NCBI GenBank assembly: GCA_027924645.1
Contig: BSBN01000187.1
Span: 10,868,001-10,932,000, forward strand
Direction of reading: 5' to 3'
Origin: Cunninghamia lanceolata
Lineage: Eukaryota; Streptophyta; Pinopsida; Cupressales; Cupressaceae
Length of the DNA stretch: 64,000 nt
Shown: positions 10,586 through 21,864 of the stretch, piece by piece
Layout of the letters: each line of letters starts with the position of its first letter
How positions within the stretch are numbered: the first letter of the stretch is position 1
The notes under the pieces: generated by a model
Database searches by the model: none
What the model was told of the DNA's origin: nothing
What the model saw: only the letters and a program-made list of their open reading frames with translations
Translations under genes and position numbers: made by a program

Positions 10586-12009
10586 GATGTGCAACATCGT
10601 GATGATCTCTTAGCACAAAGTCTAAAAGAGATTATTGAAAAACATCAGAGTAAAGGAATAGCAAATTTGTAGATGATTTATTCAACATTAAAGGATGTGT
10701 TTGAAGTGAAATCTATGGAGATTGGTACTGATCTACCTACTCATGCCATACCTAATGTGGCCAAGGAGCATGAAGTTCTAGTTAATGAAAATCATGAAGA
10801 GAGACTGCTTGCATCTGCTGTGCCTCAGAGTGCACCTATTGCATCTAGAACTTTTGATGGAACTAGTGGATCAACTAGAAATAATGATAGTGGTTTAATA
10901 CAATATATGTTTTCTTTTGTTAAAAGACAAAGATTGAGTCAAGATTTGTACAGATCTACAAAGAGGAATGCAAAAGAAAGAAATTAGAAGGCAAGAAGCC
11001 ATTCTTGGTTGAGGTATTGAGAGATGGTGTGCCCATTGGGCCAAATGTTGCAAAGTGGACCTCCAAGTTTAGTGTAAGATGTAGGGCCCATTTGGATATT
11101 TACAAATAAAGTTATGTAGCACAAGATCCATGAATTGTGGAAAATGTTATACAAAGAATGGAAAATTCTTTTAAGACTATTGGTGGACAAATCTCTAGAA
11201 AATATTACAAGCAAAAGATGAGAATTTTGATGAACAATTTTAGATACAATTGCAAAAAAACAATCATGGAGGGAAAAGAGAGGCTATACTCCACTCTATC
11301 TCCCAAACAGTGGGAGGCATTGAAATAAAGTATGCATTCTGAAGAATATTTGGCAAATAATAATAGAGGCAAGAGAGCAAGAGAAAATGTGAGGGCTGGA
11401 TATACATTTGATCGAGGCGAGTTGCAGGCCAAAATGGACAAATTTGTAGTAAGTGTATGGCTTTTTGGTTCAATTTATATTGTTATTTATTTCAATTTTT
11501 TATTGAACTGATTATATGTTGAAATTGAATTGTATTTTAGGTGGAAAAAAGTAATAGAGAAGGTGCAAAAGATATTGTCAATTATATGGCAACACTAGAT
11601 CAAACTAGTAAATCTAAAAGTAGGATCAAGTGGAAATCTAGTTCATCAATAGAGATTTCATAGCCATATGTTAAATTCCTAGTAGGATTATCTCTAGATC
11701 ATGTCAACTCAAGTGAAGGGTACCAATGGGTAATGAGTTGCATATTTGGTCTCACTTTACAAGTTTTGCAGTTGGTTACCTCCGTTAACTATTGTTTCTG
11801 CATGGAATGAGCATAGATCCATGGATTTAGATGAGGTAAGAGGCTCTATTGATCTCATTTCTTCTTGTTTGGCAATTATGTATACAAATGCCTCTTAATA
11901 TGTAGATTATTGAAATTTGAGCATAGGAGAATCCAACCCAATTTCTTTATTGTTGGAGTGATCCAGAAAATGTTCTTTTGGACAAATTTATAGCTTGCAT
12001 TCTTTACTT

Positions 12010-12291
12010 TTTTTTTTTTTTAAATGCACCTGGTAAACTTTTTAACGTGACCGGCGACGCTAGTGTGACACGCCCTCTGGCTCCACATGAATGCTTTTGC
12101 CCGGAGCAATGAACTGGTGAGGCCACAACATGGGGGACCTCATCCCCTAGCAAGAACACTTCAAACCCGCGAGCTCTTTGGCCCAACAAAGGCGTAAAGC
12201 CTTGCGAGCTCATTGGCCCAGTGGGTGTTTGAACTCTGGTGGCCGCCACTACAACCGAGCGACTTAACCACCGAACCACGCCATCATCGGC
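12010..12291 (-). mobile_element. tRNA-derived SINE with an 18-bp target-site duplication
   Basis: The insertion is flanked by the identical 18-mer AGCTTGCATTCTTTACTT at 11992-12009 and 12292-12309. On the minus strand the element starts near 12289 with a pol III A-box-like stretch (TGGCGTGGTTCGGTGGTTAA). A B-box-like stretch (GAGTTCAAACACCC) lies about 45 nt further on, and the element ends in a poly(A) run (T run at 12010-12020). It is about 280 bp and much more GC-rich than its surroundings. These are the hallmarks of LINE-mobilised tRNA SINEs. It splits an intron of the CACTA second gene. The 98-codon open frame across it is not a gene. Confidence 0.88.
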
Positions 12292-13844
12292 AGCTTGCAT
12301 TCTTTACTTGACTATTGAATGCTTTGTATATTTTTTTGTATGATGGTTAAACCACATGCAGAGCAATTTTATCAAAGCAACAGGAAAACTAAAATGCCTT
12401 CATGATGTCAATAGAGTTGTCGATATTGATAGTGATCATGATGAACTGGACAAGAATGTGCAACATAGTCATCATAGTTGTGCTGAATTAGTTGAGGTAA
12501 TATAATAGTTATCAGTTATCTGTCCCAGTGTTTGTCATTATTCATGCTTAAAATGTTATTTTGGACAAAAAATTATAGCTTTTGCATTCTTTAAGTTGTA
12601 AGTTAATCTATCCCAATGTTTTATCATTCTTCTTTTGGAAAAAAAATTATAGCTTTTACATTCTTCAAGTTGTAAGTTAATCTGTCCCGATGTTTTGTCA
12701 TTCTTCATGTTTAAAATTTTCTTTTGGACAAAAATTTATACCTTTTGCATTCTTTACTTGACTTATATTTATTTTTTCATGATGATTAAACCACATGTAG
12801 AGCAATTATATGAAAGCAGAATGAAAAGAAAAAGGCCCTGTCAATAGAGCTCTCTGCAAAACTATACAATTTCATGTCAATGTTGATATCGATAATTATG
12901 ATTATAAACTCAACAAGCATGCACATGGTATTCATACTAGTAGTCATGCTAAACTGTAGGTGAGTGCTATGAAACTACATGCAAGTAAGTACTGTTCAAG
13001 TAAGTAATGGTTGTTTTATTATGTAAATAAGGGTAATCATTACCTATTTGATAGAAGTTGGTTAGAATAGTAGTGAAGTGTAATTAGCTAGCATACATAA
13101 ATTATGGAAATAAGGGATAACATATAACTTACATATGGAAGCTTAGAGCTTAGTTGTAATAGAGTGCATACATAGATTTTGACAATGCATTAGTGCATTA
13201 TGTTTGGGGATATCATGGTCCTCAACTAGGGGGACTTCATTGCCAATCCATGTCTCTTTTTGGAGTACTCGTATAGTCTAGCACTATTGTAGTCTTGCCC
13301 TCCATTTGTTTGTACATCACAATGGGTTAGTTTTTTTATAGAGTAAAAAGTTGCTTTTTTGTTATTCAACAGAATAAAAAAACACGTAAAAAAACTGATT
13401 TGTTCCAAGGCATAAGACATTACATATAGCTGTCAAAAAAATATAACATGTGTTTTATATCTCAATATAATGTGTATTTTTGTTTTTCCAGACATTTATT
13501 GATAAACTCCAAGAAGGGGATAAAGTTGGGGTGTTGGATCCATTTGATGGTGCTGCTATGGGCATTGGGTGGATTCACTCACTATCTATTGTACAAGGAG
13601 TCAAATTGAAAGGAACAAAAGATGGAAATGTAAATATTTTAAAGGTCACAAGTAACATACCCCTTGCTTATGAAGACAAAATAGATGGAGTTGTCCATCT
13701 GAAAGAGAAAGAAGGGACTTTCACATGGTGGCCACTAAAATATTTGAAAAAATGACATAGTTGATGTTTATCATGTACTAGTTGTTAGATAGATTGGCCC
13801 TCTACTTTATGCAATAGTTTGAATGTGTTGTACATGGATCTTAG

Positions 13845-14883
13845 TGAAAGGAAGCTAAGTGTGTAGAAATCACTTCCTACACTAATCTAAAGAGGAGAGA
13901 TGAGTGTAAATTCTTTTTAACCTTTACAATTACAGTGTTATTAACATAACAATGGAGATATTGCAAAAATACACAACATAAGAATGTAAGACAAAAGAGA
14001 GAGAGAAAAGATATAATGTGGGGAAAACCCTTACAGGTGAAAAATCCCACACTCCAAAACCTGCACAATGTATTATCTAAACAACAAGGTTTACAACACA
14101 CTTGCAATGCAAGTCTTTACAGGAGTCTTCAACACTCGTATCTAGAGACAAACAAGCAGCATAACAGTACCTATCAATCACATAATACATCTCCTCTTAA
14201 AGCACCTACTTAAATAGAAGTTTACAAGGAGAAAATGAACTTTCCTTGAGATGGGCGTCCAACTTGGCCTCATGGTCCAAAAACCATGCCTAGGGACACT
14301 TGTCCAACATTGCAGCATGGCCATGACACTTGTCATATCCCCCCATCCCAAAATGGTTGCCTATTCACAATTTGGCCAATGACAGATGCTCTTACACATC
14401 TTACGATTGTCATAGAATTCATCATACTGACAGTACTTACAGTTGTAAGAGAATCTATCATACACTGACTAAAAATAGCATATTCTCTTACAACATGTCA
14501 TAACTCTCCTCAGGGTGTCCAAAGATGCCTTGTGACACATGTCTTCACCTGTCATAGGATCTTCTATTTCTGACTCTTACGTGTCATAGATTCTATCATA
14601 GGAATCTATCATAACCATTTCAGTCAAGATTCACTTACACACTAGTCAAGATGCTGACACATGGCAAAAAATGTCTACCACACAAAGGGGTTGCCTATCT
14701 CGACATGGAATGAGTTGACCATCCTAGTCATCTTACAAGTGGAGTGACAACTCATCGTGCCACTTCACACTAAATGACAAAATAGGATGTGCAACAAAAT
14801 TACAACATAGGCTAAATAAATAAATACATTACAATAAATAAATGCAAGGAATTACCAAGGTTGAGACACCTTAATTCCCAACA
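13845..14883 (-). repeat. 3' LTR of the copia element (longer copy)
   Basis: It is 1,039 bp, starting TGTTGGGAATTAAGG on the minus strand and ending CTTCCTTTCA. It matches the other LTR closely but keeps about 385 bp that are missing there (roughly 14500-14880), and a further ~30-bp piece near 14312-14340. Confidence 0.93.
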
Positions 14884-15079
14884 TTCTCCCACTTGTTGAA
14901 CACCTTGTAAGAGCCAATGGAAATGACAGGATTTAGCTGCTATAGGCCGAGAGGCCAATAGACTTAGAACACCATCTGAACTTGTCTGTGTCCACTAGTT
15001 TCGTCAATGTATCCACAACATTATTCAAAGTATCTACCTTCTCCAAATTCACTTTCCCATCCTCTACCATGTCTCACAC

Positions 15080-16546
15080 GAAGTGAAACTGTACATCAAT
15101 ATGCTTTGTTCTGGCATGGAAAGTTGGATTCTTTGCTAGGCAAATCGCTCTAACTATCACAATAGATCATAATCTATCCTACATCAACACCAATATCTGA
15201 ACACAATCTCTTAAGCCAAATGGCTTCCTTGTAAGCATGAGTTGCTTCCATATACTCATCTTCTATTGTGGACAAAGCAACCACAAGTTGCCACTTACTC
15301 ATCCAACTAATTGCACCACCAAACATTGTAAACACATAAGCACTAGTGGATCTCCTATTGTCAATGTCACCCGCCCAATTAGAATCCATGAATACAAACT
15401 AAATGCGGAGGTCCTATAGGATTACCATGATAGCATATGGCATATTTGGAAGTACCCCTCAAATATTGAACACTCTCTTTACTGTATCCCAATGTACCCA
15501 TCTAGGATTGGCCATAAATTGACTAAGGACTCCCACTGCTTGGGCAATGTCTGGTCTTGTCTAGACCATAACATACATCAAACTACCAACAACACTAGCA
15601 TAAGGTACTCTGCTCATGTCCTCCACCTCACTAGGAGATTTTGGACAATCATTAATAGACAACTTTGTCCCCAAAGAAATAGGAACACACAATGGTCTAC
15701 AATCTGCCATGCTGAACCTATCCAACATGGTCTTCACATACTTACTCTGGCTTAACCAAAGTTTTATGTTAGCTCTGTCTCTTCTAATTTCCATTCCCAG
15801 AATGTACTTGGCTGCCCCTAAGTTTTTCATCTCAAACTATGCTGATAACTAAGACTTCAAATTAGAAATCATATTCTTACCATTCCCAATTAACAACATA
15901 TCATCAACATACAATGCAATAATGAGAATGTGATCATTGTCAAATTTGTAATACACACAATGATCTAATTTTGATCTCATAAATCCAATCGACAACACAA
16001 AGGCATGAAATTTCATATACCCATCCTAGAAGATTACTTCAAACCATATAAAGACTTCTTTAGTTTGCAAACCAAAATTTCTTTACCTTTCTCTATGTAA
16101 TGCTCTGGCTGTGACATGTAAATCTCTTCCTCCAAATCACCATGAAGGAATGTTGTCTTCACATCCATCTACTCCACCTCTAAGTCATAAGTTGTTGCAA
16201 GAGATAACAAGAACCGAATGGATGTTAGCTTTGCAACAGGAGAGAAACTTTCACCATAATCAATTCCCTCCACTTGTGAATACCCCTTCGCAACCAATCT
16301 GGCCTTGTACTTTTGAACACTACCATCTGCACCTAATTTCTTCTTGAATACCCATTTGCATCCAACATGTTTCCATCCTTTAGGAAAAGGTACCAAGTCC
16401 CATGTTTTATTCTTCTCCAAAGAAGCCATCTCATATTCCATGGCCTCCTTCCAAGAACTTGCATCTTTCATGCCCATAGACTCTGTCATAGTTCTAGGCT
16501 CATCAATGTTAGTAAGCAAGGAAAAAGCACAACTAGAATCAAGCAA
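15080..16546 (-). pseudogene. Copia reverse transcriptase and RNase H
   Basis: The RT starts with the copia signature [20 protein letters not shown] and [20 protein letters not shown], then [20 protein letters not shown]. The catalytic ALYVDDMLLIG lies near 15895-15925. After MKNLGAAKYILGMEI comes the block VPYASVVGSLMYVMV-stop-TRPD. The RNase H part has MDSNWAGDIDNRRSTSAY, GGAISWMSKWQ, VALSTIEDEYME and AIWLKRLC near 15389-15180. Several stops and frame changes interrupt it. It converted the element RNA into DNA in the virus-like particle when active. Confidence 0.9.
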
Positions 16547-16747
16547 TGAATTACCAAACCTATCAGGTTGCTTTCTTGTTCATGTAGGCCTCCTCAAGGG
16601 TTGAGGTTGAGGTTTTGCTTCTTCTTCTTTTGAACTTTGAGACCTACTAGAGCTCTCCTCATCATTAGGTCTCAAAGGGTCTATCAGTTCAGTCTTTTCA
16701 GGGGTAGAAGGAAATTGAACCACATCCTCTTTCTTTTCTATTTCTTC

Positions 16748-17985
16748 TGGCTATAGAACAATGGGAGAAGGTGTTAGCTCTCTGAAGATAACACTTCTGC
16801 TATACAACACTTTTTCAGCCACAGGATCCCAAAGCTTGTATCCTTTCACACTGACACTATAGCCAATGAAAATACACTTAATAGCCTTGTTCTCCAATCT
16901 AGACGGTTTCTCCCTAGGCACATGTGCATATGCCACACAACCAAAAACACGAAGATGTCTAACTAAAGGTTTCTTACCAGACCACACCTCCATAGGTGTC
17001 TTACCAACAAGAGTTGATGTAGGAGACCTATTTACCAGGTAGCAAGTAGTGGGTATAGCTTCAGCCCAAAACTTTGGTTCAAGGCTTGCTCTACTAAGCA
17101 TACTCCTAGCTTTCTCTATCAGTGTCTTGTTTATCCTCTCTGCAACTCCATTTTGTTGTGGGGTGTATGGAGTTGTCTTATGTCTTTCAATCCCTTGCTC
17201 TTTAGAGAACTTATCAAACTCTGCTGAACAAAACTCACCACCATTGTCAGTTCTCAAACACTTAATCCTTTTACTAGTCTGATTCTCAACAAAAGCTTTA
17301 AACTCTTTGAACTGACTAAAGACTTCAGTCTTGCTTCTGAGAAAATAAATCCATGTCCTACTATAATCATCTATAAAAGATACAAAATATACAGATTTGG
17401 AAATCAAAGGAACACTAACAAGACCAAACACATCAGAATGAATAAGGTCCAACACACCAGAAGACTTGTGAGAACTAGAATAAAACTACACATGGTTTTG
17501 CTTTCCATATATACAATGTTCACAAAAGTCAAACTTGAGATTACAATCATTTAACCCCTCAATGAGGTTTTTATTTTTCAGGGTTCTAAGACCCTTCTCA
17601 CCAATGTGGCCAAATCTCTTATGCCATAACATTGTCTTTTCAGTAGGAAGCTTAACTTCCAAAGCATGAGTACCCTTGGGTACCCAAAATGCACTACCAT
17701 CAGAATTTGTTACAACAAAGTTTTTCACTATTGGTTCCAATGGTGGGGATGAAGTGACTGTAGCTCTTTCTTCAAGTCAGAAGAACTATTACACTATGAA
17801 GTGCATGCCTCTAGCTGAAATAGAGTACCTTTCTGAGTACCCTTTGCAAGCACCATAGATCCTCTAGTCATCTTGCATCCATCCTTTGAAAAGACAACTT
17901 GCACACCTAAATCATTCAACTTACTTACAGAAAGTAGGTTCCATACCAAGCCTGGGATGTTCATGACCCTAGTGATCCCCTTCAC
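16748..17985 (-). pseudogene. Copia GAG-pre-integrase and integrase
   Basis: GAG-pre-integrase with the zinc-binding H and C residues is readable as LPTEKTMLWHKRFGHIGEKG and FDFCEHCIYGKQ (17740-17490). The DDE core at 17455-16751 has HSDVFG (first Asp), LRTDNGGEF (second Asp) and QQNGVAERINKTL (Glu), then FWAEAIPTTCYLVNRSPT and the downstream FGCVAYAHVPREKPSR ... FIGYSV. The core is an open 234-codon stretch with all three catalytic residues. Stops separate it from the pre-integrase part. Confidence 0.92.
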
Positions 17986-18009
17986 TCATCCATCAGGGTA
18001 TTAGATTGA

Positions 18010-18989
18010 GACTCTTCCATGACCAACAATCTTTATATGAGAATCATCACCCAGGTACACTCTTCCACCATCAAACTCTTCATACTTCGTGAACCAACTT
18101 CGATGCAAGGTCATGTGAAATGATGAACCAGAATCAGTCAACCACACATCATCAGATGCATGGGTGGCCAGGGTTGCGATGAAGGAATCACCATCATCTT
18201 GTGACTTGTCAGAATCTAAGTCTGGGACATTCTTCTTCTTCTTTTTCTTTTCCTCTTTGCATTCCTTTTAGAAATACCCAATTTTTCCATAGTTCCAATA
18301 GAGAGCCTTGTACTTTCTAGGAGATTTGGATCTCCCATGGGATTGGGATCTACCCTTCTCATCTTTCTTGTCCTTTTTCCCTTTCTCCTTGGGTCTTCCA
18401 CGAACTGCAAGAGCCTCTTTGGCTGACTCAGTTGTCTTTCTCTGCATTTCTTTAGATAACAACGAAGACACTACATCATCCATCTTGAAGGTGGTTGTAG
18501 TGCTTCCAATCGCCATGACAAGATGATCCCACGAATCTGGCAAAGAACAAAGCAGGGTCATACATCGATCCTCCTCCATTTTCACACCCACAGATGTCAA
18601 TTAAGAAGCAATCATGTTAAAAGCATTCATATGGTCCACAACAGATCCTTTGTCTTCCATCTTTAGAGCAAACAACTTATTTTTTAGGAAGAGCTTGTTC
18701 GCCAAGGACTTGACCTGATAAACATCTCACAGCTTCTTCCAAAGTTCTTTCGCGGTCTTCTCCTCAAGGACATTCAATATGATAGAGTCAGCTAAACAGA
18801 GTCTTATGAGACCCTTAGCCTTCTGATCTTTGAGGTCCTAATTAGCTTGTGACATTCCCATAGGTTTTGTGCCATCAATATTTCCCATAGGTCTCGATCA
18901 ACAAGTATATCTTCCATCTTAAGTTTCCACAACTCAAAATTGGTGCCATTAAACTTCTCCACCTCTAATCTTCCAGATGTGCCTACCAT
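18010..18989 (-). pseudogene. Copia gag and protease
   Basis: The gag start reads MVGTSGRLEVEKFNGTNFEL WKLKMEDIL (18989 downward), typical of copia UBN2-type gag. A Lys-rich nucleocapsid region follows, with a damaged CCHC knuckle (LYWNYGKIGYF ... KECKEE; two Cys and the His replaced). The protease active site WLTDSGSSFHMT lies near 18150-18115. Several stops are present. Confidence 0.85.
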
Positions 18990-19088
18990 CTCCTTCCTGC
19001 AACAAGATTTTAGAATACTCTACACAGACTCCCACTCAACCTAAGATTAGCTCAAAAAACCCTTACCCGGCAGCTAGAACCAAAACTG

Positions 19089-19105
19089 GCCAAGCTTTGA
19101 TACCA
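19089..19105 (-). promoter_or_regulatory. Primer-binding site (initiator Met tRNA type)
   Basis: The minus strand reads TGGTATCAAAGCTTGGC two bases after the LTR end, close to the usual TGGTATCAGAGC of tRNA-iMet-primed copia elements, with one change. Confidence 0.8.
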
Positions 19106-19107
19106 AC

Positions 19108-19747
19108 TAAAAGGAAGCTAGGTATGCAGAAATTGCTTCCTACACTAATCTAAAGAGGAGAGATGAGTGTAAATTCTTTTTAACCTTTACAATTACAGTG
19201 TTATTAACATAAAAATGGAGATATTACAGCAATACACAACACAAGAATGTAAGACAAAAGAGAGAGAGAGACAAGATATAATGTGGGGAAAACCCTTACG
19301 GGTGAAAAACCCCACACTCCAAAGCCTGCACAATGTATTATCTAAACAACAAGGTTTACAACACACTTTCAATGCAAGTCTTTACAGGAGTCTTCAACAC
19401 TCATATCTGGAGATAAACCAGTAGCATAACAGCACCTATCAATCACATAATACATCACCTCTCAAAGCACCTACTTAAATAGAAGTTTACAAGGCAAAAA
19501 TGAACTTTCCTTGAGATGGGCGTCCAACTTGGCCTCATGGCCCAAAACCCATGCCTAGGGACACTTGGCATGTCCCCCCATCCCAAAATGGTTGCCTATT
19601 CCCAAGTTGGTCAATGACAAATACTCTTACGCATCTTATGACTATCATAGAATTCATCATACTAATAGTACTTACAGTTGCAAGAGAATCTATCATACAC
19701 TGACTAAAAATAGTATATTCTCTTACAACATGTTATAATTCCCAACA
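19108..19747 (-). repeat. 5' LTR of the copia element (shortened copy)
   Basis: It is 640 bp. Compared with the other LTR, about 385 bp are missing between ATAA and TTCCCAACA (a junction with short TAA homology), and about 30 bp are missing between two ACACTTG repeats. The end reads CTTCCTTTTA, so the terminal CA has changed to TA. Confidence 0.92.
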
Positions 19748-19752
19748 CTTAG

Positions 19753-20565
19753 TGTTTCTTGTCTGTTTTGGAGCTGCATAAGCAAAAAAAGGCATTGTAA
19801 CTCAATTTTCTCAGTCACAACATTGAGAAACACAGTTTGTAACACATTTTTCAAAGCAAAGACACATATTTAAGTCTTATGGATTTTTTGGACTTGATTT
19901 TATGTTGCTTTTCCTCCCTAAACATTCAGCATCACTACCTTATATGCCTTTATGAAACTCCTAAACTAGTTGTTCATAAGTAGAGTTATCTTACAGCTTG
20001 TTTGGATGGAATTTGAAATACATAGTGCAACACTCTAAAGGACATAGTATTCTTAGTAGTATAAAACAAATGACCATATCCTTCCATCTCTACACTATCC
20101 AAATCTACATCCTGTCAACTGCTAATTTGATGATAGCCATGAGAAAATGAACAAAATTTTCAAATTTAGATGAAGTTTTACTATTTTAGTAAAAGATGTC
20201 AAAGAACCTCATCCACCTAGCAAAGATAATTCACCCCTATAGAATGCATCGTCGATTCCTAGGCTTAAGATTGCAATTTCAATAGACAAATTCAACTTAA
20301 AATGCTCTACTTTTGTTTGGAATATGAGGTGAGTGTTTGTGTGCACATAGTAGATCATTTTCCCTAGAAGATAACAACTAATTCTTACTAAATGAAAGTT
20401 GCATGCTCTAATTTTTCTTTGCTTACTGAAGAATATATTATTTGGAAAAGAATATGAATGGCAATGAATTGCAACTCATGTTTTGGAACCATAACTAGAT
20501 CACTATTTAGGGCTCAATAATAAATAGCAATAAATAAATCTAGTTGCAGAGTACTCACACACATA
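19753..20565. other. No gene recognised (continuation of the CACTA neighbourhood)
   Basis: This is the sequence that directly continued 13844 before the copia insertion. It is AT-rich and noncoding. No CACTA terminus is visible. Confidence 0.4.
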
Positions 20566-20732
20566 GATATACATGAAAATGTGGAAGCCTAGGCTTTTAT
20601 GCATCACCATTGGCATGACTTAAAGAGTTTGTGGGAGAGTGGGTGCCTTCCATGATATCACATTTCTTTGAGTCATTTTTTGAAACAGTTTGCTTGCCTT
20701 GTCTATGCTTCCACATTTTCATGTATGTCTAG
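20566..20732 (-). pseudogene. PPR motif fragment within a small foldback
   Basis: The minus strand of 20650-20732 reads [23 protein letters not shown], a plant PPR motif closely related to the fragments at 5600 and 5930. A 23-bp arm at 20566-20588 is the inverted complement (22 of 23) of 20707-20729, leaving a ~118-nt loop. No larger PPR frame is present. Confidence 0.7.
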
Positions 20733-21413
20733 CAGGGCACTTGTAACTACAACATATGACAAAAAAATCTCTACTTTTATGCTTTGATGGATGTCCCTTT
20801 GTTATTACTGAACATCTGATGTAGTGTACATTATTATAGTGCAAGCCTATTTTTTAGATTGTTTCATTTAGCATCACCAATATTCTAATACTCTTGCCAA
20901 GTGTATACATTAAGAGAGAGATTCAAATGACAGAGGAGAAGGTTATATAATGGTTCTGTTTTTGCATTATTCATGGTTTCCTTGCAATGGACTAAATATG
21001 TTCAAGTGATAGAAGTTTGTTTGAGTGTGAATGTATTGTGTAAACCACTATAATAGTGCTCAACTTATCTAAATGTTCATGTGAGTGGAGTATAGTAATG
21101 TCAAGGGTCTGTTATTTTCATAAGTGTGAAGATCATTGTGTTGCATTTACTTATGCATAGAGAAGAGAATTGAATCACAATACTATATAATGCCATAGTA
21201 TTACTGTGTTCTTGGAGTGTGTTTTTCTTTGGATAGTAGTATGCACTAACTGAGGTCATTGACACTTGAAGGTTGAGTGAATTTGTCAATATTCATGTGA
21301 TAGAGGTCTTGTGGTGTCTTGGATTGATTTATGATTCTTAGGATATCTATCTATGTTTAGTCAATATTTTGATTGCAGACAAATAGCATAATTTCTTGTT
21401 ACATTTATCACAG
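20733..21413. other. No gene recognised; intron-like sequence before the CPN60 exons
   Basis: AT-rich with no coding signal. The last part ends in a pyrimidine-rich stretch and ACAG, consistent with the 3' end of an intron. Confidence 0.4.
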
Positions 21414-21689
21414 AAACAAAGGCCTCTTTTGATTGTAGTAGAGGATGTACAGAGTGAAGCATTGGCTAGTTTGATCTTGAATAAGCTTTCATGTAGGGGT
21501 GAAGTTTGGTGGATTTTTCTATTTAAATCTTTTTTACTTTTTAAATTATTTTTTAACTTTAAATTCTAAATCCTTAGCATTTTAAAAATATATTTGTGTC
21601 TAAATCAGGTTTGTACTATTAAGGCCCCTGGTTTTGGTGAAAATAGGAAAAATAACTTGCACGATCTTGCTACACTTACTAGTGGACAG
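21414..21689 (+). pseudogene. Two exons of a mitochondrial chaperonin CPN60 (HSP60) gene
   Basis: The first exon (about 21414-21498) encodes KQRPLLIVVEDVQSEALASL ILNKL. The second (21609-21689), after AG and before a GT donor, encodes VCTIKAPGFGENRKNNLHDL ATLTSGQ. This is the well-known GroEL/HSP60 segment in which ILNKL is normally followed by a few residues and then V-C-x-I-KAPGFG. Those few residues are damaged here (SCRG), and the phase of the two exons does not match exactly. Introns are retained and no other CPN60 exons are seen, so this is a genomic gene fragment, not a processed copy. The full protein folds proteins in the mitochondrial matrix; this piece cannot. Confidence 0.85.
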
Positions 21690-21864
21690 GTTAGGGGTAT
21701 CTTTCTATGTATCTACTCTCTTTTTTGGCTTTGGAGTTTCTTTTTTGTTATGCAAGTTTGGCTTCTTCATGTGACACCTATTGAACCAAATTTGTTTCCA
21801 AATTGAGTTAGTTTGCATGTATTTTGCCATTTTGTTTTCTCCACTTCTCAAGGAAAAGTATTTA

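Larger units (their letters stand above)
10120..13755 (+). pseudogene. CACTA second gene, Transposase_24 (Ptta/En/Spm) type, multi-exon relic
   Basis: A first exon from 10120 reads MRKRTVRRKLDD through GLTNRRVV and ends at a GTAAAT donor near 10266. Later parts carry a 9-residue repeat (see separate entry). The plant Transposase_24 block lies at about 10985-11450: LVEVLRDGVPIGPNVAKWTS, CRAHLDIYK, VENVIQRMENSF, GGQISRKYYKQKMRILMN and RAGYTFDRGELQAKMDKFV, with four stops. A last exon at about 13480-13755 (KLQEGDKVGVLDPFDGAAMG ... TFTWWPLKYLKK) looks like the C-terminal domain common in these proteins. The family supplies the DNA-binding partner of TNP2. A segment with exon and intron appears duplicated (12350-12510 and 12790-12960). 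A SINE sits in an intron. Confidence 0.7.
13845..19747 (-). mobile_element. Complete but decayed Ty1/copia element, TSD CTTAG
   Basis: Two LTRs (13845-14883 and 19108-19747) flank copia gag-pol on the minus strand, and the 5-bp duplication CTTAG occurs at 13840-13844 and 19748-19752. Order on the minus strand: LTR, PBS, gag, protease, integrase, RT, RNase H, purine tract (AAGTGGGAGAA), LTR. The gene order and motifs are Tork-like; that lineage call is inferred. All domains carry stops, so it is inactive. The flanks rejoin as one host sequence, so it landed in the 3' noncoding part of the CACTA neighbourhood. Confidence 0.93.

Noticed and set aside
12004..12300. 98-codon minus-strand open frame as a gene
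   Set aside because: It coincides with the SINE between perfect target duplications.
13480..13755. Independent 91-codon gene
   Set aside because: Fits as the last exon of the Transposase_24-type CACTA gene, with a pyrimidine-rich acceptor in front.
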